Source: Dugong dugon
Taxonomy: Eukaryota > Chordata > Mammalia > Sirenia > Dugongidae
Direction: 5' to 3'
Assembly (NCBI GenBank): GCA_030035585.1
Contig: CM057472.1
Span: 88,285,601-88,349,600 of the forward strand
DNA length: 64,000 nt
Positions 37,068-47,600 of this stretch are shown here, one piece after another. Each line of letters starts with the position of its first letter. Position 1 is the first letter of the stretch. The notes below the pieces were generated by a model. That model saw only the letters and a program-made list of their open reading frames with translations, was not told the DNA's origin and did no database searches. A program made the translations under genes and the position numbers.

Positions 37068-37318
37068 GCTAATATTTATTAAGCAGCTACCATGTGGCAG
37101 GAACAAAGCTTCACTTTCGACATCACATTTAAACCGCATAACCAGCCAATGATAGAGATATTTTGTTTATCCCAATTTAGGGCTGAAAATATTGAGGCTT
37201 ACAAAGGCTGAGTAACTCTCCCTCCAGGCCACTGACTATATAAGAAAGAGCAGGGAATTTACATCTACACTCTAGAGTCAGGCCCACTCTTACCACACTA
37301 TGCTAGACTGCCTTCCAT
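37068..37318 (-). mobile_element. MIR SINE
   Basis: Reverse MIR: ttattaagcagctaccatgt, gcaggaacaaagcttcactt, tgaggcttacaaaggctgag, actctagagtcaggcccact, ending near ctatgctagactgcctt. Confidence 0.7.
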
Positions 37319-37339
37319 CTAACCTCCTTTGAGTCTAAA

Positions 37340-37504
37340 CCAAAAAACCAAACTTGTTGCCATCCAGTCGATTCTGACTCATAGCGACCCTGTAGGACAG
37401 AGCAGAAGTGCCTCATAGGGTTTCCAAGGAGTGGTTGGTGGATTCAAACTGCTGACCTTTTGGTTAGCAGCCACAGCTCTTAACCACTGTGCCACCAGGG
37501 TTCC
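37340..37504 (-). mobile_element. AfroSINE with perfect target duplication
   Basis: Full-length minus-strand SINE (tail ccatccagtcgattctgact to head tgccaccagggttcc). Both sides carry the same 14 bases, cctttgagtctaaa (37326-37339 and 37505-37518). Confidence 0.9.
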
Positions 37505-37518
37505 CCTTTGAGTCTAAA

Positions 37519-37602
37519 AACCAAAAAACCAAACCCATTGCCGATGAGTTGATTCCAGCTCATAGCGACTCTATAGGACAGAGTAGAAGTGTCCCCATAG
37601 GG
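37519..37602 (-). mobile_element. AfroSINE tail fragment next to a full SINE
   Basis: aaccaaacccattgccgatg through tctataggacagagtagaag; stops at ccccatagggt. Only tail and core are present, in the same orientation as the preceding SINE. Confidence 0.8.
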
Positions 37603-38076
37603 TCTAGACACCATTTATAGGAGTCACTGGTAAAATGTGCTTCTGTTGCCCAGGAGGAACTTTCATACAGAAGACCAGCAGAAACCAAGTTTCTGGGAAG
37701 TGGAGCATAGAGAGAGTTAAATGGGCAGAAGAGGAGTCAGAACACGGGAGAGCAGCGAGGTAGGGGCCCACTCTTGAGATGGAAGTAGAGGTGGGGATGA
37801 GGAAAGAGGATTGGGGTAGGATGGCGTCATCTAAACCGTAGGACAGAGAAACTTGTGATATTAGGGGAGGCAGAAGGAAGCTGAAAGGAAAACAGTAAAT
37901 ATCCTTTAAATCTCAAAGCTACTAGTACTTTCCCTGAAAAACAAAAAAGCAAAACAAATAAAAAAAACCTGTGATTTCTTTTGGACAATAAGAATTAAGA
38001 TGTCTGCTTTGGAACCAAGATACAGATTCCACTAATAATTACGTTAATGAATTTTTTGGTGTCTATTGGAGTGATA

Positions 38077-38238
38077 GGAGCCCTGGTGGTGTGGTGGTTA
38101 AGAACGATGGCTGCTAACCAAAAGGCTGGCAGTTTGAATCCACCAGCTGCTCCTTGGAAACCCTGTGAGGAAATTCTACTCTGTCCTATAGGGTCACTAT
38201 GAGTCAGAATCAACTCCACGGCAACGGATTTGGTTTTC
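38077..38238 (+). mobile_element. AfroSINE, full length
   Basis: ggagccctggtggtgtggtg, gctgctaaccaaaaggctgg, ccttggaaaccctgtgagg, gtcactatgagtcagaatca, ending gcaacggatttggtttt. Confidence 0.9.
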
Positions 38239-38513
38239 TGGTTTTTATTGGATTATACACTGTTTTCATACATTGCCCAATGGCCTTTTTAAACTTTATT
38301 GTCTGGCCTTCAGTTCACGAGACGAACTCATGAGCCTTTCATTAACTTACCAGGTTTCACTCAATACTAGGGGCCAAAGCTAGTTAATCCCTACATGGAT
38401 CATTCTGCAAGGTCCTAATAGTCAAATCTCCAACAATTCATTCCCAATTGAGTGCAATTTAGAACAGTATTTCTTAACCTCTTTTTCATTACTGCTTCCC
38501 TAAGGAGTTTTTT

Positions 38514-38720
38514 GGAGTCCCCGGGTGGTGCAAACGGTTAATGTGCTCAGCTGCAAACCAAAATGTTGGTAGTTCGAGTCCACTCGGAGGCACCTCAGGA
38601 GGAAGGCCTGGTGATCTGCTTCTGAAAAATCATCCATTGAAGGCCCTATGGAGCATAGTTCTACTCCGACACACAAGGGTCACCATAAGTCAGGGTTGAT
38701 TCAAGGACAGCTGATAAAAA
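38514..38720 (+). mobile_element. AfroSINE, GGAGTCCCTGGGTGG type
   Basis: ggagtccccgggtggtgcaa, ggtagttcgagtccactcgg, gaaggcctggtgatctgctt, then the tail caccataagtcagggttgat. Confidence 0.9.
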
Positions 38721-39449
38721 ATAATTTTTTGGACATTTTTCCCCCATGAAATTTTAAGACCACAGATATACTATATATCTGTTCAGACAACAACCGTTGT
38801 AACATCTAAGATTCCCCCACCACCACCAAGAACCAAATTTGCTACCTATGGGGTGATATCGCCCATGTTCAGAATGCATGCGTTAGAACTATCAAACAAT
38901 GAGGGTGAGCCTTCCAAAATGGTGTTTTCCTCTTGTAATTGCCTTCCTCATGTGCACAGTTAACATTTATTCCCTTATCTGTGGCTGTCAGCCCCTTTAC
39001 TGCCTCCCTTCCCTAAGTAGCTGGAATTGAACCTGTATCAGACTCCAGCACAGCAGGAAAATACTAAGAAAGCATGCTCACTATTCCTCAAACACAGTAG
39101 TGCCCCAGGATGCAACTGCCAGCTTCAGTTTCTGGAAACGAAATATACATACCAGTAGTGTCTAATTAAAAAAAAAAAAAAAAAAAGCATATTTGAAACT
39201 TCTTTTTTCTACTAACCTTAAGGAGGAGCAGGTGATGAAGTGTCTCCCCGCCAGACGTAAAGATCAATAACGTGGTTTAAGGCACATCTCTGACAGTGTC
39301 AATTAAGTGAAATCAATTACCTATTGTGGTTTTACTACTGTTCTTTGCTGTGTGCAGTAATTGTATACCTAACATGTCTATTTAAAAAGGCTGTTTTCTG
39401 GAAATACTAAGCATATGATTATTACGGAAAAGTAGATATAAAGAAGTTG

Positions 39450-39625
39450 ATTGTGGGGCCACAAATATAGGCTTTGGCTAAGATCTTCACTATGTTTCTT
39501 ACTAGCTATGTGTCCTGTAGCAAGTCACTTAAATTCTTTAAACTTCAGTTGTCATTAAAATTAACAATAATCCATACTCAAAGGATTGTTATGAGAATGA
39601 GTTTAATAAATTAATAATTATAACT
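39450..39625 (+). mobile_element. MIR SINE
   Basis: cttactagctatgtgtcctg, gcaagtcacttaaattcttt, actcaaaggattgttatgag and tgagtttaataaatt follow the MIR order in the forward sense. Confidence 0.75.
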
Positions 39626-39654
39626 AAGTATATATACATATCTAGCACAGATCT

Positions 39655-39814
39655 GGAGCCCTGGTGGCGAAATGGTTAAGAGTTTAGGCTAACCAAAAGG
39701 CCAGCCGTTCGAATCCACCAGCCACTCCCTGGAAACCCTATGGGGCAGTTCTACTCTGTCCTATAAGGTCTCTATGAGTCAGAATTGGCTCGACAGCCAG
39801 GGGTTTTGGTTTTA
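39655..39814 (+). mobile_element. AfroSINE, full length
   Basis: ggagccctggtggcgaaatg, B-box-like ttcgaatccaccagccactc, tail ctatgagtcagaattggctc, and ending ggggttttggtttt. Confidence 0.9.
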
Positions 39815-39856
39815 TCATTTACTGAACAGCTACTGTATTGAATACTCTTATGTGCA

Positions 39857-40051
39857 TGTTGTTGCTGAGTTGATTTGGACTCATAGCAACTCCATGTGAC
39901 AGAGTAGAATTACCCCATAGGGTTCCTGAGGCTGTAATTTTTATTGGAGCAGATAGCCAGGTGTTTTCTCCCACAAAGTTGCTGGGTGGGTTCGAACTGC
40001 CAACCTTTTTGTTAGTAGCTGAGAACTTAACCATTGCACCACCAGGGCTCC
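39857..40051 (-). mobile_element. AfroSINE, full length, minus strand
   Basis: gttgttgctgagttgatttg (tail), catgtgacagagtagaatta, ttgctgggtgggttcgaact, and the head complement attgcaccaccagggctcc. It lies 43 bp after an opposite-strand SINE. Confidence 0.9.
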
Positions 40052-40897
40052 CAGTAGACCAAAAATTGAGGTTTTGCATGCAATCTGTATATTCACTAAT
40101 TTATTCATTGCACTGTATTTATTGTGCATGCAGGGGGTACGAGGTACGAAAACAGTCTTCTCACCAACTGTGTAGCAAGGGCCCTTCTCACTGCCAATAC
40201 CCAGTTTGTATATTCCTTGCAGCAGAGTGCCTGGCATTGGGGAATTTCTGCAGGAGTCATTAGAATCAAAGCATTGTCGCAAGCTGAACCTTTATTGATG
40301 CAGTCAAAAAACTCTGCTCACTTCAGGAACAGCCTTAACCTGCGTCCAGAGTCTGTCGCGGTATCTCTCTGCTGGTCCACATTACTAATTCAGCTAATTG
40401 CAGCAATTACATGAAGGAATTGCTGCTAGCAAGAGAAGCCATTATGCTGTTCCTGAACAGACTGCATTTCATAGCGTTCATTCACTAACCAGCCTATAAA
40501 CTCGCAAACACCAAATCAGACGCTTGAGACCGCACACCATATGCATCGAGACGCTCTCAAAGCTGCAGTGCCTTTCTGCACTGGTTTTCACTCTTGTCCT
40601 GCCCATCATTTGCAACAGCCCTCCTCCTGCCCTTCTGGTTCTAAAAATTGAAATCAAAGCCAGGATAGAATCATGCTGCTCATTGTGATTTATAGGGATG
40701 TGATAGGCTTCAGCCACCTGAACCCATTTTGGGCCACTCAGCTTCGTATAGACACACACAGATTATCTGGACCCAGAGCCTTTCACAGCTACACAGGAGT
40801 TAAAAATGCTCTATCCTAAGCATGCCCTCTTTAGAAAAGAATTATCAGTAATAACCATGGGAGACGGGACACAGTGATAACTCTTTGATGCCTTTGT
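40052..40897. other. SINE-free sequence before the NRXN3 exon, possible enhancer
   Basis: The 850 bases before the splice acceptor hold no recognised repeat, are less AT-rich than the surroundings and keep several CpGs (gagtctgtcgcggtatctct, gcatcgagacgctctcaaag). At 40395-40409 there is TAATTGCAGCAATTA, two homeodomain-type TAATTG cores facing each other. A regulatory or conserved role is inference. Confidence 0.35.
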
Positions 40898-40977
40898 TCA
40901 ATGGTTTCCTTATCTTTCTCTCCCCTTCTCTTTTCTCTCTCTCCTCCCATCCCAATATTTTTCTTTGACATGCACAG
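40898..40977 (+). promoter_or_regulatory. Splice acceptor with long polypyrimidine tract
   Basis: About 75 bases of almost unbroken C/T (runs such as ctttctctccccttctctttt) lead to a terminal CACAG at 40973-40977. This is a strong 3' splice site and fixes the first base of the NRXN3 exon. The unusual tract length could bind PTB-type or U2AF proteins and so modulate inclusion; that is inference. Confidence 0.8.
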
Positions 40978-41056
40978 CCAACATCAGATGACCTTGTTTC
41001 ATCTGCTGAATGTTCTAGTGATGATGAAGACTTCGTAGAATGTGAGCCAAGTACAG
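40978..41056 (+). CDS. NRXN3: Internal exon of neurexin-3 (extracellular cysteine-loop segment)
   Basis: Seen: a 79-base open segment with AG at 40976-40977 and GTAGGT at 41057. Read from its first base it gives 26 codons plus one base (enters in phase 0, leaves in phase 1). The peptide starts P-T-S-D-D-L-V-S-S and contains [17 protein letters not shown], with cysteines at residues 12 and 22 around an acidic loop. Known: neurexins are presynaptic single-pass adhesion receptors. This cysteine loop lies in the extracellular stalk between the last LNS domain and the membrane, before splice site 5, and has been linked to binding of secreted ligands such as TAFA/FAM19A proteins. The C-S-S and F-V-E residues fit neurexin-3 as I remember it, rather than the C-P-S-D-D-E-D-I/L forms of NRXN1 and NRXN2. 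Inferred: the leftover G allows several phase-1 partner exons, as expected at the splice-site-5 region. No other NRXN3 exon was found in the window. Confidence 0.9.
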
Positions 41057-41062
41057 GTAGGT
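41055..41062 (+). promoter_or_regulatory. Splice donor of the NRXN3 exon
   Basis: AG|GTAGGT matches the consensus 5' splice site closely and ends the exon at 41056. A T-rich stretch (about 41070-41100) follows in the intron. Confidence 0.8.
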
Positions 41063-41104
41063 CAGGTCAGTCTTGTTTTGCTTGCTTTCTTTTTTCATTT
41101 GCAA

Positions 41105-41215
41105 AAAAAATACATACATATATGTGAATATATACGTGTTTTATATATATTATAGTGTGTTAATGTGTGTGTATCTCCTATATCTATATATGTACAGGAA
41201 TACATATATAAATAT
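41105..41215. repeat. AT/GT-rich microsatellite-like stretch
   Basis: atacatacatatatgtgaat, ttatatatattatagtgtg and similar mixed TA/TG dinucleotide repeats just inside the downstream intron. A purer (TA)n is at 41919-41932. Confidence 0.7.
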
Positions 41216-44106
41216 TAATATTCAAATGAAAGCATCAAGTCCCATGGAATGAGCAGTAATATCCCAGGGAAATTTACAGTCAGTCCTTGACAACTAAAGA
41301 AAAATCTATGGTGAAAGACCTAATTTTGGGCAACTGGAAGTCTAAATTAACCACTAGAAATACAAATTCATAGCATCCAGGGGCAGCTATGAAATTGACA
41401 GCAGATGGGGGCATGAAGAGGTTGATATTGGAATGACATCAAAAAAGTATGAAGCCAAAATGGAGCTTATGGTAAATAACATTTAAACTTCATGAATTGT
41501 TCTGAATCCAAGCGACAAACAAAACAAAATGAAACAAATCAAAGCAAAAACACATTTTTCCATGGGATTTTGACAGCAGTTAACATGGTATTATATTTAT
41601 ACTAGTTTTGTTCATTGTGTGTCTAGAGAACTTATGAAGCAATATAGTTCAGGAAACCAAAATCAGTACTGAACCATGCCATGTCAACGGCTGTGATGTT
41701 TCAAAATGTATCTACCGTGTTGAAGCTGAGAGGACTTTGGCAATTAGAAGCTTCAGTGTGTTCCCTTTTTGAACCCAGATACATTTTGATGTTTTCTGGT
41801 CTTTCTTTATAGTAAGCTATATATGATATAATGTCCAGCAGGCATCTGCAGTCCCTTATTATTTCCTATCAACTTTCCCAAGTCATCTGTTTTGAGACTT
41901 GCTATAAGTTAACCATTTATATATATATATGTAATAGAGAACAGATATCATCGAATTTCTGTGTATGTTTAATGAAATCAAAAGCTTGAGTTGCATTAGG
42001 ATCTTATTTTAGCAAAGGTTAAAAGAAATAAGTAGAATTTTCTAGTTGATTCTTTTCATTGTTTTATTTTTCTTCTTTTTTAAAAAACAAGAGAGAAGCC
42101 ATTAAATATTTTCTTTTGCTAATTCCAGAGAAATTTGAGCTTCGTGAAAAAAAAAAAAATAACAGAAGTAAAAAACCCTCCATTTCTTACCCCAGAATGA
42201 TTGACAAGTGTTGAAGCCTGTCTCCTTAGTGACTTGCAAGTGGCTTTGGATCCAGGAAGTTCTATGAGTTCTCATCCTTAGCATTATAGCGACATATCGG
42301 TAATATGTAGGGCTTTTCCATTCGGAGTGGGATGTGTTCCTTTGGGAGCTCAGTTGTGTGGAAGGAAAGTAAATTTGACCTGGTTAGTCAGATTTCTTCA
42401 GGTTATTGGGTAATTAAATTGAGGTTTTAACTCTAAAGGGCAGATAAATCCAATCTATACCAGAACTTGGACACCAAGTTCTTATTTATTAATTAATTCA
42501 CCCATCCATTCATTCATTCAGTAAATATTTCTTGAGCACTCAGGCAGGATGCAAGGTATTTCTGGTTTGAACCCTTCCTATTTTAATAATTTTCATAAAT
42601 GAGCTGTCAGAAAATAGAATAAAGAGATTTACTATCTAAATTACCTCTCCAACATAATTTAGTTCAACAGATATTTTTTGAGGGCCAACTATTTAGGTTT
42701 GACACTGTGCTAGATATTAAGAATTCAGATATGAATATGGCATGATCCCAAAGACATGATGTTAAATTAACTGATTTTATGGCTAATAGTTTAAGATACC
42801 TAGGTTTTAATTTGGAGTACCTATTTTCATGCTTTCTCAGCAGTGGTCCTTGTACATGCAAGATTTATCAAGTCCTTGTATTTTAAGCATCCTTATAAAA
42901 GGTGAAGCTTGAACCTTCAGAAATATTACTACCACTCTCCTCCACTGCCAACATCCCTTCTCCTTGCACACACTGCCATCTCCATAGATACCTCCACAAT
43001 AAGGCAACACGTTTTTTTTCTAGATTTAAGATCCACAAGATCTACCTCTCCCCAGGTGGTGGGTATATATTTGCCGTTTGATATTAAACTTGAATAGCTC
43101 CAAACTAAGTCCATATGCTTTTTAGTGGCTGCAAAGATATTTCATCTGATTCAAAAGCAGGGGATACAAATTCTATGCCAGCATTTCTGAAATAATATAA
43201 TTACATCTAGTGGGTGGGGGATAAAAGCAATTTTTAAAACAATGTGTTGCTTGTGCAGGGGACTTCAGGGGTGCGGAAGTAGGGAATATATAAATAAAGT
43301 AGGTCACAGAGTCCCCACCCTGAGGGAATTGATCTCCTCTGCCTAGAATTATTCAACTCATCACATTTGCAGAATAAGCATTTCCTCTTTCTAAATTTAT
43401 CTGCTTCATAAAGTATTCCTGGTAAGTGATATGGATAAACAGGGAATAATGTCAGAGGCATATTTAATACAGGAAGGAGGTAGATATTTCTGTTGATGCC
43501 TCGAGAGAAGTGATTTTTGCCGTGGGGTTCTGATTAGTTCTGATGAGGGTTACATGCATACAGCTCTCAAGTCCTCTTTTCCATTACACAGGAAATACCT
43601 CCCCAGCCTTACGTTTCCCCAGAACAGTAAGGATTAAGCATCAGAAGCATTTAAGCCAGTAGTTTCTGGGGCGAGGTTTTGCACTGCCTATAGGGAAGGT
43701 GCCCGTTGCCCATGCAGCAGTAGAAAATGGTGATGTTTACATAACTTTGACGTAAATTATTCATCCTGAGATGTTATGTGAATATTGAGATTAAAATTCT
43801 GCTTTTGGCATCCTAATTCGCTGCCTTAGTTTCCAAAATTATGCTTTTTCCCAGAACTAAGGCTTGATGGGGTCACACTAAACTTGATTCATCACCCAGG
43901 CCTTGTTCTATTGTATTTAACAATTACTTTGCCTTCTCTCACTTTGGCAGCGAGTTTATTATTTTCTATCTGTCTCAGTTACCAGGCATTTAATTTCTAC
44001 AGGTTATCTCTTGGATAGTTTAGATACGTTTGAGCCCTCACTTTTCATAAATCAGGGCAGTTTAGTATATGCTGTGATTCAACCACTTTTGTTTTCACGT
44101 GGGCCC
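41216..44106. other. Mostly unique intron
   Basis: No gene. Short ancient repeat traces are plausible at 42490-42560 (cattcattcagtaaatattt-cttgagcactc) and 42655-42760 (caacagatattttttgaggg, MIR/L3-like, minus). Confidence 0.4.
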
Positions 44107-44264
44107 GTAAACCCATTGCCGTCAAGTCAATTCGGACTCATAGCGACCCTATGGGACAGAACAGAACTGCCCCAATAGGGTTTCCAAGGAGCACCTGGTG
44201 GATTTGAATGCTGACCTTTTGGTTAGCGGCCATAGCTCTTAACCACTGTACCACCAGGATTTCC
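44107..44264 (-). mobile_element. AfroSINE, full length, minus strand
   Basis: taaacccattgccgtcaagt, catagcgaccctatgggaca, accttttggttagcggccat, and the head complement ccactgtaccaccaggattt. Confidence 0.9.
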
Positions 44265-44418
44265 TTCATGTGGGCATCAACGTTTAAATGAAATTAGTTT
44301 CCTAATTTAATGTTCTTTGAATCAAAATGGATTTCAAAGCTGCTGGTTTTGAGTCAGATGTAAGCAATTGCCTTTTCACACCCAGAGCCCACTTTGGCAT
44401 TTACAGGCCTCTGTGTGA

Positions 44419-44640
44419 GGAGCCGTGGTGGTGCAGTAGTTAAAGCACTCGGCTGCTAACCAAAAGGTTGGCAGCTCAAACCCAAGAGCCGCTCTATGGG
44501 AGAAAGGTGTGGCAAGTCTGCTTCTGTAAAGATTTACAGCCTTGGAAACCCTGTAGGGCAGCTCTACTCTATCCTATAGGGTTGCTATGAGTCGAAATCG
44601 ACTCAATGGCGATGGGTTTGATTTTGTTTTTGGTGGTTTG
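44419..44640 (+). mobile_element. AfroSINE, full length
   Basis: ggagccgtggtggtgcagta, gctaaccaaaaggttggcag, gggagaaaggtgtggcaagt, gttgctatgagtcgaaatcg, ending gatgggtttgattttg. It has the internal ggagaaag-tgtggca insert. Confidence 0.9.
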
Positions 44641-47600
44641 GTGTAACCTAGTTATATCTGAGGACAACTTAACATGTTTTGGAGTTTGGGCGATTATAGT
44701 CTTAGAAACTTTGCAGATCTAATGGATCTCAAATTTCTATGTATATTTTCCTCCTGAAAATATGTAAATAAGTACAAAAACAAACAGACAAAAGACAAAA
44801 CTAAATCAAGGATCAAGACACAGAGTGAAAGCTCAATTAGTATTTGTTGACTAAATTAGCGTGACTCTCAAAATACCTCATAATCTTAAATTAAAATTGG
44901 AGAACATTTTTCATACCTCTAACTTCATCTCCCTTTAAACAGCTAAAATAAAGCCTATTGAATTATTCAAAGCCTATAATTTCATACAAGTAAATATTAA
45001 CCTAACACAACCTACATTTCTTCCACAAAAAGAATGTTCTCATTTTCCCTAGCCCTTCTCTTTCTGACTCATTTTATAATGAGTCAGAAGTAAGACTGTA
45101 TTTTCTGAACATTTGCTTTAAGGACCCAAAATTGAATTTTTAACTATAAAGTCATAATGAAGCTATCTGCAGCAACTGAAAATATTCAGAATATGATTTG
45201 AATAGTTGTTTAAGTATCTAAAGGTGAGGATGAGGATTTTAACTTGCCTAAGTTATAAACTTTGACTATGTTCTCTACCAAGGAAGACAGAGTCTGCTTA
45301 ATATTTCAAATTAACTTCTTTGCATATAATCCTTTCCTTCCTAACCACACTTTCATTGATATTAAATTGTGAAGTAAACTCAAATTTCATTGTCCTTCTT
45401 ATTTCTTTGATACCAACACAAAAAGTAGATGAGCTGGAAAGGGGCCAAACAGCCACCAGGAAATGAAATTCCCTCACGAGATTATGGAAGCCAACTAACA
45501 ATTAAGATCTTTAGTAAATTCACGAGTGTCATCTAAAATGTGGGAATGAATTCTGAAATACAGAGAAATCGGTGAAATTCATTTTCATATTCTTCTCTGT
45601 CTATCCCCTACTGCTACCCCCAATATCTCTATCTTTGTAAATAGACATCAAACCAAAACAAATGTATTCTTAGATTAACTTTTATAAAGTTAGAGATTTT
45701 TAACTTCCTGTATTTTATGTATTAGTAGTCTCAATATTCTAAAAGTCCTTGGTGGGCAGGGAGGGGGCACAGGGAAGAGAAGACAATAAAAAGAAATTCC
45801 TTTTACACCTTAGAAATGGGATGGCTATAATTAACAACCATCTTGATTCATTCATTTGTTATCCCGGGATACGTTTTTCTGGTTGTCAATTAGCCAGTGT
45901 TTTTACATCAGCTGTGCTGAATGCCCTTTGATCAAATCTCAAGGGACAACACTTCCACCAGAGGACAGACGGTAAAAGGAAGCAAAGATGAAACACATCC
46001 ATCTATCAATAGGGCTCTGCTAAACAACTTTCATAATGGTTGCATTGAGGGAGGTGTTTAAACTAATGGCGGTAATCCAAGATCACAAAATAATTACTAT
46101 TCCCAGGATGGTTCTCAGATGTATTTTATTCATCAAATCTACGGTCCTCACATTTGCATTTGGTGCTATTGGTACTTTGTTCTTCTTTGTTAGCCAGACT
46201 ATAATACCCAACACAGTGTGGGTGAAAATTTAAATCTGGCACAACACAGAGAGCATAGCCATATTTGTGTTTTCCAGGTGGAACTGGGTTCTTAATCTTC
46301 ATCGGCTTGAAATGCCTCAGTAACGTATTTATAATATGAAAATCTGGCACTGAGTTGTTAAAAGCATACCAAAGCATTAGAGCTTTTATTTGCTGAAACA
46401 CTGTAGAAAATGCAGCTAGAATGCTAAGACAATAGTAATCATCTAATGAAGGAAAAGGAGAAATAGAGCTTTTATTTACTAGAATCTAGAGATGACAAAA
46501 AGCAAAAGTGCCGATCATTGGTCCTAAATACAGTATTTATAACCTTGGGTGTTTATAGAAATACATTTTGTCATTAGGGGCTTCAGTAAGCTTGAAAAGT
46601 TAAAAGTTCATATGTTTTTATTACCAATAAGTGGATATTTGTTTATTTAGTCATTCATTTAATGTTAGAAAGATTTTCTATATGGAAAGCCATGATTGGT
46701 AAATGAAATTGTGTTTCAATTTCATTAGTCAAGTGGCTACTCAGTGTATAGTAGAATATTAAATGCCTACGTAAAATATTATAGGAATAGTTGAATATGA
46801 CAGCATCCAGAATTTCACTCTGAAGAGCTCGATTCCGTTTAATAACACTTTTAATAAAGGGATAATGGAAATAATCTGAGATAAACATTTTAACTTTGGA
46901 AAGAGGAATGTAAGTAGGTGTAAAATTAATGAATTTAATTAATCATTATTGGCTGCAGAATTTAGTTATTTTTACATTTGAGTTGTAGTGCATGCCCAAT
47001 GTACACAAAAACAGACATTATTCACATGTTTAGGTCTAGGCTTAATCCTATCAAATTTTAAGTGTTCTTAATGGATTTGCGAATTAATAGAGTACGTTCA
47101 TGAGAGCATTAATGGTATAGCTACTGTCTTCATTCATTAACCCACTAAGTGATAAATTGTATCACTTTTTTCTAGCCCAACTCCACCCCAAGGCAAGCTA
47201 ATTTTTAAGCCATTGGAATAAGTATGTGCCATTTAAATTGCTAATGATAACATACATTGAAAATTAGAATAAGAATAAAAATATCAGTATAGGAGAAATT
47301 GACTAATTGTCTACTGCATTTTAGGCATTTGATAGCTTAAACATACTGTAAATAACATATGTGCCTGATGCGTTGACCATTATCATGAATTTTATGACAA
47401 AAATAACAAATTTAATAAAAAACGTTGAAAATTAAATCCTATTCAACTCTATTACGTAAGATTTCTTGGTATGGGGGAGGGTGCAGGAGGAAGGAAATCA
47501 ATAAGATCAGTAAATATTTTCGTAAATGTATATGCTTCCTTTTGAAAGTTCAGGAGATTGCTTATGCAACATTTTTTGGATGACTGCTACGTATAGTCAC

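Larger units (their letters stand above)
1..40977 (+). other. NRXN3: Upstream NRXN3 intron (partial)
   Basis: Inferred intron, because the only exon recognised lies downstream on the plus strand. Every open frame above 60 codons in it either falls in a repeat (L1, RTE, L2, SINE, LTR-like) or lacks recognisable protein similarity. NRXN3 introns are known to be very long in mammals, so about 41 kb without an exon is expected. The preceding exon, coding for the end of LNS6 and the Thr-rich stretch, was looked for and not seen. Confidence 0.75.
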
